NCBI GenBank assembly: GCA_015064895.1
Contig: SVRI01000001.1
Coordinates: 300,043 to 364,042, forward strand
Direction: 5' to 3'
Source of the DNA: Oscillospiraceae bacterium
GTDB taxonomy: Bacteria; Bacillota; Clostridia; Oscillospirales; CAG-382
Length of the DNA: 64,000 bases
The notes below the pieces were generated by a model that saw only the letters and a program-made list of their open reading frames with translations, did not search any database and had not been told where the DNA came from. A program made the position numbers and the translations under genes. The number at the start of each line of letters is the position of its first letter. Positions within the stretch are counted from its first letter, which is position 1. Positions 33,798-42,874 of the stretch are shown piece by piece.

Positions 33798-34745
33798 ATG
33801 GAAATACCGGTATATTTGTTCACCGGCTTTCTCGATTCGGGAAAGACAAAATTTATTCAGGAAACACTTGAGGATGTCAACTTCAATAACGGCGAGAAAA
33901 TACTTCTTGTTGTCTGTGAAGAGGGCGAGGAAGAATATAACGAAGATAACTTCCCGGGAGATAATGTTGACGTCGTTTATATAGAGGATAAGAGCGAGCT
34001 CACAAAGGAAAACTTAACCGCAATTTCAAATAAAAGCGGTGCACAAAGGGTTCTTATCGAGTACAACGGCATGTGGATGCTGGACGAGCTTTATGCCGCA
34101 CTTCCCGATGCGTGGCTTGTTTATCAGGAAATGATGTTTGCCGAGGCTATGACCTTTGAAAACTATAACCAGAACATGAGACCTCTTGTGGGAGATAAAC
34201 TCAAAAGCTGTGAAATGTGCGTATTCAACAGAGCAAAGGCAGGCTTTGACAAAATGGCAATCCATAAGATTGTACGCAGTGTTTCGAGACGTGCTCAGAT
34301 TGCCTATGAATACGAATCGGGTGAAGTTGAATATGATGATATAGAAGATCCGCTTCCTTTCGATAAAAGCGCACCCGTAATTGTTATCGGCGATGACGAT
34401 TACGGTCTCTGGTACCGCGATTTTGCAGAGAACACAAGCGACTATATCGGCAAAACCGTTGAAATTACGGCACTTACCATGAGAAATAAGCTCATATCCG
34501 CAAAGAGCGAAATTATTGTAGGCAGACAGATTATGACATGCTGTGCTGACGATATCACCTATAAAGGACTTCTCTGCAAAACACCTAATGCCAAGGACTT
34601 TGCACAGGGCGAATGGGTAAAGCTTACGGCAAAGATTTCATTTGAAAAGCACAGAGTATACCGTGATGAAAAGGGTCCTGTGCTGACGGCTGTTTCTTTT
34701 GAAAAGACAGAGGCTCCTGCAAAACCCGTTGCAGATTTCTTTTAG
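33798..34745 (+). CDS. CobW-like GTPase domain protein with C-terminal TIGR03943/DUF1980-like region
   Basis: 315 residues from ATG 33798 with GAGAGG upstream; the track start at 33762 lies in the repeat. N-terminus VYLFTGFLDSGKTKFI is a Walker A of the COG0523 type, but the usual ENEFGE and CxCC motifs are gone (VVCEEGEEEY; a lone CEMC pair further on). Residues ~200-310 are a beta-rich domain (VIVIGDDDYGLWYRD, ITALTMRNKL, TCCADDITYKGL) like the soluble part of the TIGR03943/DUF1980 proteins that accompany a membrane permease, here absent. Follows the His-rich GTPase with a repeat between; probably a partner in metal handling. Confidence 0.75.
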   Translation: MEIPVYLFTGFLDSGKTKFIQETLEDVNFNNGEKILLVVCEEGEEEYNEDNFPGDNVDVVYIEDKSELTKENLTAISNKSGAQRVLIEYNGMWMLDELYAALPDAWLVYQEMMFAEAMTFENYNQNMRPLVGDKLKSCEMCVFNRAKAGFDKMAIHKIVRSVSRRAQIAYEYESGEVEYDDIEDPLPFDKSAPVIVIGDDDYGLWYRDFAENTSDYIGKTVEITALTMRNKLISAKSEIIVGRQIMTCCADDITYKGLLCKTPNAKDFAQGEWVKLTAKISFEKHRVYRDEKGPVLTAVSFEKTEAPAKPVADFF

Positions 34746-34794
34746 AACGAACATGGTTTGACTGCCGTAACGAGGCTGACCAAACGCAATAAGA

Positions 34795-34969
34795 TTAGCA
34801 CTCACCAATTGGAGGGAGAAGCCGCCCACGGCAAGAGGGAGGGTCAGCGCAGACTCTCCGAGACTTCCGCTTTTTGATATCATTGCTGTCGAGCCACTCC
34901 CTCGTTGAGTGGGAGCGTTTTTGGTTTCTTTTGTCGCGGGACAAAAGAAACTCGACACCGCAGTGTCGA
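34795..34969. repeat. Intergenic hairpin cluster upstream of rnj
   Basis: Two adjacent perfect hairpins: GTTTCTTTTGTC/GACAAAAGAAAC with GCGG loop (34924-34951) and TCGACAC/GTGTCGA with CGCA loop (34952-34969). Before them is CCACTC/GAGTGG followed by GCGTTTTT, which may terminate the GTPase gene. The rest of the 376-bp gap to rnj holds no ORF I trust; a TATAAT at 35047 lacks a good -35. Confidence 0.6.
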
Positions 34970-35121
34970 AACACTCCCCAAACATTTCCCAAATATAAAT
35001 TCCCACCCTTAACGGATAAATATAAAAACATTGGCAAAAATACCCTTATAATCATGTACACAACGCAACGGCTCCAAAAGACCTTGCGAAATAATAGATA
35101 TCTTACAGAAAGGACTAATTT

Positions 35122-36861
35122 ATGGCAAAAACAAATAATAACTACTTCAACTATAAGAACAAAAACAACAGTAATAAGCCAAAAGAACAGAAGATGAAAA
35201 AGCTCTCAAAGTTCAGAGTAATTCCTCTCGGCGGTCTCGGTGAAGTGGGTAAGAATATGACGCTTGTCGAATATGAAGGCGACATTATTGCCGTTGACTG
35301 CGGTATCGGTTTTCCCGATGACAGTATGCCCGGCGTTGACCTTGTAATTCCCGACATCACGTATCTTGAAGAAAATGCCGACAAGATGAGGGGTTATGTA
35401 ATTACCCACGGTCACGAGGACCATATCGGTGCACTTCCTTATGTTCTGAGAATGGTAAATGCACCCGTTTACGGTACACTCCTGTCCCTCGGTATCGTTG
35501 AATCAAAGCTTGAGGAACACGGACTTGTTTCTTCATGCTCGCTTAATCAGGTGAACGCAGGGGATAAGATAAGACTCGGTAAGTTCACGGTTGAATTTAT
35601 CCACGTAAACCACTCGATTGCAGATGCCTGTGCCCTTGCAATTACAACAGAGGCAGGAACACTTCTTTTTACCGGCGACTTCAAAATCGACCTTACTCCC
35701 ATTCAGGGTGAGCCTATGGACCTTGCCCGTTTTGGTGAACTCGGCAAAGAAGGCGTACTCTGTATGTTTATGGAGTCCACCAACGCAGAACGTCCCGGCT
35801 ATACAAAGTCTGAAATGACGGTTGGTAAATCGCTTCGTGAAATCTTTATGACAAACACAGACAAGAGAATTGTCATTGCAACCTTCTCGTCAAATGTTCA
35901 CCGAGTACAGCAGATTATCGACTACTCCCATAAGTGCGGCAGAAAGGTTGTGCTTTCGGGAAGAAGTATGGTTTCCATTATAAATGCTGCCGTTAAATAC
36001 GGCTATATGTCAATTCCCGAAGGAACACTCATAGATATATCCGACGCAAGACGCTTTAAACCCGAGGAAATAACCATTGTTACAACAGGCTCTCAGGGTG
36101 AACCCATGAGTGCACTTACAAGAATGGCATTTGCTGAACATACAAGCGTTGTTCTCGGTAAGGATGACCTTGTGGTGCTTTCGGCATCCACCATTCCCGG
36201 CAATGAAAAGGACGTAACAAAAATCACAAATGAAATTCTCAAAAAGGGTGTTACACTTCTTAATGATGAAGTTGCAGACGTTCATGTTTCGGGACATGCA
36301 TGTGCAGAAGAGCTCAAACTTCTCATGCACCTTGTAAAGCCCAAATACTTTGTGCCCATGCACGGTGAATACAGACACCTTTCAAAGAATGTTGCCCATG
36401 CAATAGAGATGGGAATACCCTCGGAAAACACCATGATTGCCGAAATCGGTCAGGTAATTGAGGTTGGTGAGGACGTGTTCAGAAGCATAGAAAAGGTGCA
36501 GTCGGGCAAGGTACTCATTGACGGACTTGGTGTGGGCGACGTCGGAAGCGTTGTGCTTCGTGACAGACGCCACCTTGCAGAGGACGGTATCATTGTTGTC
36601 ACGTGCACCGTTGATGTTGACACCATGACAATTGTTTCGGGTCCCGATATAGTATCCCGCGGCTTTGTATATGTCAAGGAATCTGAAGAGCTTATGGAAG
36701 GACTTCGTAAGAAGGCTGAAGAAGTATTCGAAAGATGCCTTTGGGACGGCATGACAGAGTATAACCTTATCAAGGGCAAAGTCAAGGACGTGCTTACAAA
36801 TTACATCTATTCAATTACAAAGCGTAAGCCCATGATTCTGCCCATAATTATGGAAGTATAA
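35122..36861 (+). CDS. rnj: Ribonuclease J
   Basis: 579 residues. A short Asn/Lys-rich N-terminal extension leads into the beta-CASP metallo-beta-lactamase core: VIPLGGLGEVGKNM, the HGHEDHIGALPY metal site, a second ligand in FTGDFKID, the beta-CASP region with SGRSMVSI and GSQGEPMSAL, VHVSGHA, and the C-terminal domain ending SITKRKPMILPIIMEV. It is the 5'-3' exo/endoribonuclease that matures and degrades RNA in Firmicutes. AGAAAGGA ribosome site. Heads an operon with the DnaD-like gene 14 bp downstream. Confidence 0.96.
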   Translation: MAKTNNNYFNYKNKNNSNKPKEQKMKKLSKFRVIPLGGLGEVGKNMTLVEYEGDIIAVDCGIGFPDDSMPGVDLVIPDITYLEENADKMRGYVITHGHEDHIGALPYVLRMVNAPVYGTLLSLGIVESKLEEHGLVSSCSLNQVNAGDKIRLGKFTVEFIHVNHSIADACALAITTEAGTLLFTGDFKIDLTPIQGEPMDLARFGELGKEGVLCMFMESTNAERPGYTKSEMTVGKSLREIFMTNTDKRIVIATFSSNVHRVQQIIDYSHKCGRKVVLSGRSMVSIINAAVKYGYMSIPEGTLIDISDARRFKPEEITIVTTGSQGEPMSALTRMAFAEHTSVVLGKDDLVVLSASTIPGNEKDVTKITNEILKKGVTLLNDEVADVHVSGHACAEELKLLMHLVKPKYFVPMHGEYRHLSKNVAHAIEMGIPSENTMIAEIGQVIEVGEDVFRSIEKVQSGKVLIDGLGVGDVGSVVLRDRRHLAEDGIIVVTCTVDVDTMTIVSGPDIVSRGFVYVKESEELMEGLRKKAEEVFERCLWDGMTEYNLIKGKVKDVLTNYIYSITKRKPMILPIIMEV

Positions 36862-36874
36862 TAAGAGGTACACA

Positions 36875-37813
36875 ATGTTTAATAATAACAGCGTCGACGG
36901 CGTATTTGTTATGCCGAAAGATGTCCTGAAGTATATTAATAACGCAAAAAAAGTCGAGCTTCGTCTTATAATGTATATCTTTGCAAAGGGTGAAAACTTT
37001 ACTGTAGAGGATGCGGCAGAGGATCTTTCGGAAAGCGTGGAAATGATAAATTCCGCACTCTCATTCTGGAGAGGCACGGGACTTATAACTGAACGTGACG
37101 GCAAGGTGAAAGTAAAGAAAGAACGGGTTGTTGCTTCTTCAAAAGAAGAACCGAAGCAGGAAACCTATTCCACACTTGATGTTGCAAATGCCACCATGAA
37201 TGATGATGAATTCAGACAAATAGTAAAGTTTGTGGAAAAGACCCTCGGAGACTTACCCAATGCTTCAAAGCAGGCACAGCTTTACTATCTTTATGATAAC
37301 CTCGGCATGCAGAGCGATGTTATCATGGGCATTATTGCCCATTGTGCGGCGGCGGGCAAAACACAGATGAGCTATATTAAAAAGACCGCCGAAGGTATAC
37401 ATAATGACGGGGTTGAAACATACAAAGAGCTTGAAACCTATCTTGCGGCAAAGGAAGAGTATAAGAACTTTGAAACTGCCGTAAAGAGAATTATAGGCGC
37501 CGGTGACAGAGCCTTCACCAAGAGTGAAAAGGCTCTTGTTGAAAAGTGGGACAAAGAGTGGAATGTAAGCACAGAACTTTTGTCTGTTGCATATGAAAGG
37601 ACAATAGCACTTATATCCAAACCGTCGCTTCCTTATATGTCGAAAATACTCGAAGGCTGGTATAACGAAGGCATAAAGACGGCACAGCAAGCAGAGGAAC
37701 TTCTCGAAAAGCAGGGTCAGAAACTCAAGAAGGAAACTGCCGATGAAAAGGCGGAAAAGGCAAGAAAAGCAGGATTTGATTTTGAGTTTGAGGATATATT
37801 CGAAAAGCCGTAA
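36875..37813 (+). CDS. DnaD-domain protein
   Basis: 312 residues. N-terminal winged-helix-like part (VFVMPKDVLKYINNA...VELRLIMYIFAKGENFTVEDAA), then two helical DnaD/DnaB-type repeats at ~120-200 and ~210-285, ending with a charged Lys/Glu tail (GFDFEFEDIF). DnaD-like proteins remodel DNA and help load helicase at replication origins in low-GC Gram-positives. AGAGG site; sits between rnj and the YhaN-like ATPase with short spacers. No dnaC or dnaI loader partner is next to it, so its exact role here is open. Confidence 0.85.
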   Translation: MFNNNSVDGVFVMPKDVLKYINNAKKVELRLIMYIFAKGENFTVEDAAEDLSESVEMINSALSFWRGTGLITERDGKVKVKKERVVASSKEEPKQETYSTLDVANATMNDDEFRQIVKFVEKTLGDLPNASKQAQLYYLYDNLGMQSDVIMGIIAHCAAAGKTQMSYIKKTAEGIHNDGVETYKELETYLAAKEEYKNFETAVKRIIGAGDRAFTKSEKALVEKWDKEWNVSTELLSVAYERTIALISKPSLPYMSKILEGWYNEGIKTAQQAEELLEKQGQKLKKETADEKAEKARKAGFDFEFEDIFEKP

Positions 37814-37835
37814 ATAAGTCCATGGAGGAAATGAA

Positions 37836-40010
37836 ATGAGGATAAAAAACCTCAATATAGGTTCGTTCGGAAAGCTAAGTGACGTAAGCATCGGTCTTGA
37901 TGATAAGATTACCGTTATTCACGGTAAAAACGAGGCGGGTAAGAGCAGTATTGCAACATTTATAAAATATATGCTCTATGGCTTTGATTCGTCAAAAAAA
38001 GCAGATGTTTCCGAAAACCAGAAAAAGAAATATATGCCGTGGGATTCGGATGAATGTTCGGGTGAACTTGAATTTGAATCCTCTGACGGCAAGAGATATG
38101 TTGCTGTCCGTAAAACTGCGACAAGAACGCAGAATACCGTGTTTGACGAAGATAATATGCCTTTGACCAGCGATAATGCGGGAGACTATTTCTTCGGCAT
38201 CGGCGAAAACGCATATAAAAAGACGGCATTTATCGGTCAGAAGGAGGCATCCTTCACCGATGACGGCGAGCTTGACTCGGCAATCAGAAACATGGTGTAT
38301 TCGGCCGATGAATCGGTTGACAGCAGAAAAGCAATCAAAAAACTTGAGGAGCTTAGCAAATTCTACCTTGGAAAAACTGCAAGAAGCGGTAAAATCTATG
38401 AAACAGAAAAGGAACTTGATGAGCTGACAGCACTTCGTGATAAGTGGAAAGACGGTCATAAAGAACTTCTCGGTGCCGAGTATCAGCTTGCCGAAATCCA
38501 GAGAAAAATAAGCTTCAATAAAGAAAAAAGGGAACTTCTCGAAAAAGAGAGGGAAAACCTCGAATATCTTGAGGCAAAAAAGAGCCTTGAACAGATAGAA
38601 AACGCAAAAAAGACTGCCGAAGAATCAAGGCAGGCTCTTGAAAAGCATTGCAATATAATGCAGAACGGAGACTTTGTTCCCGACAGAGAATACTCGGATA
38701 TCATAAAGTCAACACTGTTCAGAATATCCGAACAGAAAAAGCATGTTAATGACAGTGTTGTCCGTCTTCAGCGGGCAAAAGAAAACCTTGAGTCTGTATA
38801 TTCAGATGAAACCCAGAAGCAGGTTTTTGATACCTTGACTCAGGAGAACGAAACGGCAGAAACTTTGGTAAAAAGAATTGCAGAGCTCAAGAAAAAAGGC
38901 AAGAATGCAAAGACTCTTGCCATTGTTCTTACCTGTCTTGTTATAACCTTGCCCATTGCAATTTTCTTTTACATAAAAGCTTCGTCTGCAGCAAAGCAGC
39001 TGTCGGCGATGGCGGAAAAGTACGGCTGTGCCGATATAGATATACTTGAAAGAAAGCTTTCTTCGGGTGTATCCTATAAGAGTATTGAACAGTCGGCACG
39101 TCAGAATTACGATAACGCAAAGCAGACTCTTGAGGATGATAAACAGAGCCTTTCGGAAAGTGTTTCGGCACTTACGGTCCTTGCAAATAAAGGCGGCTTT
39201 GATATAAAAGAAACCGAACAGTACCTGAATAAGCTTCAGGAATGGTTGGAAAAAATTGAAGAACTCAACAGTGTGTGCCGTGAAAAGGTTGTTGCATATA
39301 AAACGCTCGTATCTTCCGTAAATGCAGACGAGCTTTTGGCAAAGGCATCAAAGTATGATGAAACGCTTGAAACCCGTGACATAAAAACCGTAACTCAGCA
39401 GCTTAGCTTCTATACTCAGGCAAATGATGCCTTGACTGTAAAGGAACGGGAACTGGAAAGACAGGCGGCGGTGTTGTCGGGTACATTGCCAAAACCGTCT
39501 GAAATACAGTCTAAAATCCTTTCACTTACTGCCCTTCGTGATGAAATGGCAATAAAGCACAGTGCCCTTACCCTTGCTGTTTCTGCAATAGAAAAGGCAA
39601 GTGAAAGTATGAGAAGTGAAGCGGCTCCGAGAATAGCGGCTGAAACAAGCGAGCTCTTCTCAAAAATTACGGGCGGAAAATACCGTGCACTTTATGCCGA
39701 TAACGAAATGAATCTGACATTCCTTGAAAAGGATGAAGCTGAGGTCAGAGATGCGGGGTATCTCAGTGAAGGTACTCTTGATGCTGCGTATATCAGCCTT
39801 CGTATTGCCCTTTGCGAGTTTCTCTATAAGGAGCATCCGACACTTATATTCGATGATGCTTTCGCAAATATGGATAATGAAAGACTGAAAAACACACTTG
39901 ATTTTCTTGTATCCCTTTCGGAGGATTTCCAGATTGTGATTCTTTCCTGCCATGACAGAGAAAAGGAATATCTTAACGGTAAGGCAAAAATAATTAACTT
40001 TGAGGTATAA
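37836..40010 (+). CDS. SMC/RecN-like AAA ATPase, YhaN type, with internal membrane segment
   Basis: 724 residues. Walker A VIHGKNEAGKSSIATFIKYMLYG near 30, long coiled coils, and a C-terminal lobe with the ABC-type signature YLSEGTLDAAYISLRIAL and Walker B TLIFDDAFANMD, followed by SCHDREKEYL. A hydrophobic stretch near 365-385 (TLAIVLTCLVITLPIAIFF) splits the coiled coil, as in B. subtilis YhaN and relatives. YhaN normally pairs with a YhaO/SbcD-type phosphoesterase; none is adjacent here, though a metallophosphoesterase of another type lies at 43.8 kb. GGAGG site before the ATG. Likely a DNA-repair or structural-maintenance ATPase. Confidence 0.88.
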   Translation: MRIKNLNIGSFGKLSDVSIGLDDKITVIHGKNEAGKSSIATFIKYMLYGFDSSKKADVSENQKKKYMPWDSDECSGELEFESSDGKRYVAVRKTATRTQNTVFDEDNMPLTSDNAGDYFFGIGENAYKKTAFIGQKEASFTDDGELDSAIRNMVYSADESVDSRKAIKKLEELSKFYLGKTARSGKIYETEKELDELTALRDKWKDGHKELLGAEYQLAEIQRKISFNKEKRELLEKERENLEYLEAKKSLEQIENAKKTAEESRQALEKHCNIMQNGDFVPDREYSDIIKSTLFRISEQKKHVNDSVVRLQRAKENLESVYSDETQKQVFDTLTQENETAETLVKRIAELKKKGKNAKTLAIVLTCLVITLPIAIFFYIKASSAAKQLSAMAEKYGCADIDILERKLSSGVSYKSIEQSARQNYDNAKQTLEDDKQSLSESVSALTVLANKGGFDIKETEQYLNKLQEWLEKIEELNSVCREKVVAYKTLVSSVNADELLAKASKYDETLETRDIKTVTQQLSFYTQANDALTVKERELERQAAVLSGTLPKPSEIQSKILSLTALRDEMAIKHSALTLAVSAIEKASESMRSEAAPRIAAETSELFSKITGGKYRALYADNEMNLTFLEKDEAEVRDAGYLSEGTLDAAYISLRIALCEFLYKEHPTLIFDDAFANMDNERLKNTLDFLVSLSEDFQIVILSCHDREKEYLNGKAKIINFEV

Positions 40011-40014
40011 GACA

Positions 40015-40482
40015 ATGGCATTTGAAAAAGCAAAAGCACATCTTGAAAAGTACGGATTTGCTGACAGAATAAAAGAATTTGACGTATCCAGTGCAACGGT
40101 AGAGCTTGCGGCGGCAGCCCTCGGCTGTGAGGGTGCCAGAATCTGTAAATCTTTGTCATTCAAGATTGATGAAGACAGAAGTGTGCTTGTACTCACCAGC
40201 GGCGACTGTAAGGTGGACAACGCAAAGTTCAAGGCATACTTCGGTAAAAAGGCGACAATGCTCTCATTTGAGGAATGTGAAGCAAAAATCGGCCACGCAG
40301 TAGGCGGTGTGTGTCCCTTCGGCATCAACGACGGCGTTGACGTTTACCTCGATGAGTCCATGAAACGCTTTGAAATAATGTATCCTGCTTGCGGAAGCTC
40401 AAATTCTGCGGTGGAATTGACTATTGAAGAGCTTGAAAAGTGTTCGGAATATAAAGAATGGATTGATGTATGTAAGCGGTGA
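40015..40482 (+). CDS. YbaK/EbsC-family protein (aminoacyl-tRNA deacylase-like)
   Basis: 155 residues from ATG 40015; the track's 40000 start overlaps the previous gene. YbaK-domain blocks are clear: GCEGARICKSLSFKID with the conserved Lys, VLTSGDCKVDNAKFK, and HAVGGVCPFGI with the GG-x-x-PFG loop. Relatives hydrolyse mischarged tRNAs such as Cys-tRNA(Pro). The GAGGT site lies inside the last codons of the ATPase gene, so the two are translationally coupled and this is the last gene of the rnj operon. The stop codon falls within the first hairpin of repeat copy D. Confidence 0.9.
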   Translation: MAFEKAKAHLEKYGFADRIKEFDVSSATVELAAAALGCEGARICKSLSFKIDEDRSVLVLTSGDCKVDNAKFKAYFGKKATMLSFEECEAKIGHAVGGVCPFGINDGVDVYLDESMKRFEIMYPACGSSNSAVELTIEELEKCSEYKEWIDVCKR

Positions 40483-40582
40483 GCCACCGCCGGCAATTCA
40501 CGGGGAATGCTTGCAAAAGATTTAAGCATTCGGTGTCGCACAAATAATGCCGTTTGACCGCCATAAATCCAAGCGGTCAAAC
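40476..40582 (+). repeat. Structured intergenic repeat, copy D
   Basis: 5' hairpin GCGGTG-AGC-CACCGC spans the YbaK stop codon. It is followed by TTCACGGGG, a small AATGCTT/AAGCATT stem, core GGTGTCGCACAAATAA at 40532, and a perfect 10-bp hairpin GTTTGACCGC/GCGGTCAAAC. Confidence 0.7.
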
Positions 40583-40610
40583 TCATTAAGTATCAGAAGG
40601 AGTAAAAAAC

Positions 40611-40829
40611 ATGACTGTTTATATCTTGCAACACTCATATGATTACGGAGAAAATCTTGAATATCAGGAAACAAAATTCCTCGGTGTTTTTTCTTCAGAA
40701 AAAGAAGCACAAAAAGCTGTAGAATACTATAGAACATTGGATGGATTCAAAGATTATCCCAATGACTTTTATATTGATGAATATGAAATTGATAAAAAGT
40801 ATTGGTCAGAAGGCTTTATAAAAGCATAA
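40611..40829 (+). CDS. Small conserved protein, DUF7336-like
   Basis: 72 residues: begins TVYILQHSYDYGEN, then ETKFLGVFSSEKEAQKAV, DGFKDYPNDFYIDEYEID and KKYWSEGF. This order (Y-x-LxHxY, KxxGxYSS, GFxDxPxxFxIDxYxxD, W-x-EGF) is that of the DUF7336 family of small soluble proteins. I know no function. AAGGAG precedes the ATG and a terminator follows, so it stands alone. Confidence 0.8.
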   Translation: MTVYILQHSYDYGENLEYQETKFLGVFSSEKEAQKAVEYYRTLDGFKDYPNDFYIDEYEIDKKYWSEGFIKA

Positions 40830-40833
40830 AAAC

Positions 40834-40862
40834 AACCCGTGTATTCTTGCACGGGTTTTGTG
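40834..40862 (+). terminator. Terminator of the DUF7336-like gene
   Basis: AACCCGTG/CACGGGTT stem followed by TTGTGTT; a weak T tract. Confidence 0.65.
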
Positions 40863-40880
40863 TTGCATATTCAACTTTTG

Positions 40881-40934
40881 CCTCCCTTGTGTAAAGGGAG
40901 GTGTCATTTTTTAAGAAAATGACGGAGGGATTGT
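40881..40934. repeat. MITE-like palindromic repeat, partial (copy R3)
   Basis: CCTCCCTT/AAAGGGAGG and GTCATTTT/AAAATGAC hairpins, ending TGACGGAGGGATTGT, the same end as R2. Only the right half is present; it touches the stop codon of the chromate-type transporter gene. Confidence 0.65.
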
Positions 40935-41491
40935 CAGAACCTGAATATTATCCCCACAACCGCCGCAATGCCGATTAAGGCAATCGGATGAAGCTTCTTG
41001 AACACCTTTTGGATGATAAATAGACACACAGCTAAGATTATCGCCTTGTAGTTGAAAAATCCGCCTATTGTCGTCGATTCAATGTTGATAAGTGCAATCT
41101 TTACAACGCCGTAGAGAGCCGCAAGAATAAGACCGATTGATGCAGGTCTCAGCCCGTAGAAAGCATTTTGTACAAGCTTGTTGTCCTTGAATGCGTTCAG
41201 TACCTTTGCAACGATAAAAATTATAATAATGGCAGGGGATATAAGACCGAGTGTTGCAACCATACCGCCGAAAACGCCTGCCGTTTGGAAGCCCGCATAG
41301 GTTGCCATGTTGACGCCGATAGGACCCGGGGTAGATTCTGATATTGCAACCATATCGGCAACGTCTTGAGCTGTATACCATTCGGGATGACGTGCTGCAA
41401 GATCATAGAGGAAAGGAATTGTGGCAAGACCTCCGCCTACCGAAAAAAGACCTACCTTGAAAAATTCAAAAAAGAGAGAAAGATAAATCAT
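40934..41491 (-). CDS. Chromate transporter family protein, half-size subunit 2
   Basis: 185 residues from ATG 41491; the track start at 41647 includes another frame. Five to six helices with the CHR-domain blocks FFKVGLFSVGGGLATIPFL, ISESTPGPIGVNMATYAG and GLRPASIGLIL. Overlaps the preceding subunit gene by ATGA, the classic paired half-size arrangement (ChrA1/ChrA2, YwrA/YwrB) that replaces a single duplicated protein. Substrate in anaerobes is uncertain and may not be chromate. Confidence 0.92.
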   Translation of the reverse strand: MIYLSLFFEFFKVGLFSVGGGLATIPFLYDLAARHPEWYTAQDVADMVAISESTPGPIGVNMATYAGFQTAGVFGGMVATLGLISPAIIIIFIVAKVLNAFKDNKLVQNAFYGLRPASIGLILAALYGVVKIALINIESTTIGGFFNYKAIILAVCLFIIQKVFKKLHPIALIGIAAVVGIIFRF

Positions 41492-42075
41492 TGTTTGTTT
41501 CCTCCCTTTGTTCTTCTGGCTGTGCGAATGCTTTGAATAATAATACCCGCAACCGCCGCAACAATTACCATCCATACGGGAGAAATGAACTTTCCTACAA
41601 CGGGAATGAGACCGCCAAATGCCGACAGACCGAAAAGAATAAGACATATGATGAGTGTAGGAATGTCGGGAACGGATTTTTTCCAGAGCTTAAGAATGGC
41701 ACTGAGAATAAGTACACATACCGCAACTCTTATTCCCGAAAAGGCATGCTTTACAATTTCGATATCTGCAAAGTTTGTAAGAAGTGCCGCAATGAGTGTA
41801 ATGATTATAACGGGAACGGTTACAAGCCCGATTGTTCCCATAATCCCACCGATAAAGCCCTTTCTTTTGTTGCCGATAAAGGTGGCAACATTTACTGCAA
41901 TAATGCCGGGAGTTACCTGACCTATGGCAAAGTAATCGTTGAGCTCGGTATCTGTTACCCAATCTCTTTTTTCAGCAAATTCCCTTGTAAGGATAGGAAG
42001 CATTGCATAGCCTCCGCCAAAGGAAACTGCACCTATTTTCATAAAGGTGAAAAACAAATCAAACAGTTCTTTCAT
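41488..42075 (-). CDS. Chromate transporter family protein, half-size subunit 1
   Basis: 195 residues with the CHR-domain blocks FFTFMKIGAVSFGGGYAMLPIL, IGQVTPGIIAVNVATFIG and AFSGIRVAVCVLIL. Together with the overlapping gene it should make an inverted two-subunit anion exporter in the membrane. It starts five bases after the stop of the upstream GNAT gene and is co-transcribed with it. Confidence 0.92.
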   Translation of the reverse strand: MKELFDLFFTFMKIGAVSFGGGYAMLPILTREFAEKRDWVTDTELNDYFAIGQVTPGIIAVNVATFIGNKRKGFIGGIMGTIGLVTVPVIIITLIAALLTNFADIEIVKHAFSGIRVAVCVLILSAILKLWKKSVPDIPTLIICLILFGLSAFGGLIPVVGKFISPVWMVIVAAVAGIIIQSIRTARRTKGGNKQ

Positions 42076-42080
42076 ATACC

Positions 42081-42695
42081 TTAACCTTTCAGTGAATAGT
42101 ACTTTTCTTTAGTCACGCTGTATACAATAATTGTTTTGTAAGACCCTTTTATAAACATGCCGTTTTTGTAAATGTTTTCAAAGCTCATGCCTGCCTTTTG
42201 CATGACACGCATTGAAGCATCGTTTCCTTCCATGCATTTTGCACAGAATCCCGAAAGTCCGAAGTTGTCAAAGCCGAATTCCATGACACACTCTGCCGCT
42301 TCTGCCGCAAGTCCCTGTCCCCAGTAGTCTTTAGAGAGAACATAGCCTATCTCTGCGGTGTTGTTTTCATAATCAAAGGAGGTAAAACCGCAGGTGCCGA
42401 TGAATTTTCCCGTTTGCTTGTGAACAAGTCCCCAGTCGTTAAAAACACCTGCCGTATATTTCTTCTGTAATAGCTTTATATATCTTTCGGTTTCCTTTAC
42501 GGATGAATGGCAAGACCATGTCAGATATCGTGTGACATCGGGGTCGCAGGAATATGAATACATGTCCTCGGCATGCTCGGGGGATATCTTTACGAGCTTT
42601 AACCTTGTGGTTTCAAGTGTCGGAGGATTTGCGAATACTTCCTTGACCTTTGTTTCAAGGACATTTGAACTTTTGAATAGATTTAAAAAGGGCAT
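42081..42695 (-). CDS. GNAT-family N-acetyltransferase (RimJ/RimL type)
   Basis: 204 residues. Acetyl-CoA-site and family blocks: LETTRLKLVKISPEHAEDMY, FIGTCGFTSFDYENNTAEIGYVL, YWGQGLAAEAAECVMEFGF and NDASMRVMQKAGM. It resembles RimJ/RimL-like acetyltransferases acting on protein N-termini or small amines; substrate unknown. First gene of an operon with the two transporter subunits and a clear sigma-A promoter. Confidence 0.92.
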   Translation of the reverse strand: MPFLNLFKSSNVLETKVKEVFANPPTLETTRLKLVKISPEHAEDMYSYSCDPDVTRYLTWSCHSSVKETERYIKLLQKKYTAGVFNDWGLVHKQTGKFIGTCGFTSFDYENNTAEIGYVLSKDYWGQGLAAEAAECVMEFGFDNFGLSGFCAKCMEGNDASMRVMQKAGMSFENIYKNGMFIKGSYKTIIVYSVTKEKYYSLKG

Positions 42696-42732
42696 AATAA
42701 CCTCTGTGTATAAAGTATTTATATCTTAGTAT

Positions 42733-42761
42733 AGTATATATTTTATGCAGCTTTATGTCAA
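42733..42761 (-). promoter_or_regulatory. Promoter of the GNAT-chromate transporter operon
   Basis: Minus strand TTGACA, 17 bp, TATACT, 38 bp before the ATG. Confidence 0.8.
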
Positions 42762-42807
42762 GGATAAAGTGAATTAATAAAATAATTCCATATTGAATAA
42801 ATAATAA

Positions 42808-42836
42808 TTGACAGAAGGCTTGAAAACGTATATAAT
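42808..42836 (+). promoter_or_regulatory. Promoter of cysK
   Basis: Exact consensus TTGACA, 17 bp, TATAAT; the ATG is 38 bp downstream, so the leader is short and no T-box or SAM riboswitch fits. Confidence 0.85.
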
Positions 42837-42874
42837 GTATCTGTATAAATTTGACATAATAATCGGAGATATCA

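Noticed and set aside
34795-35197. Short ORFs on both strands in the gap before rnj
   Set aside because: They span perfect hairpins and lack ribosome sites; typical chance frames in repeats.
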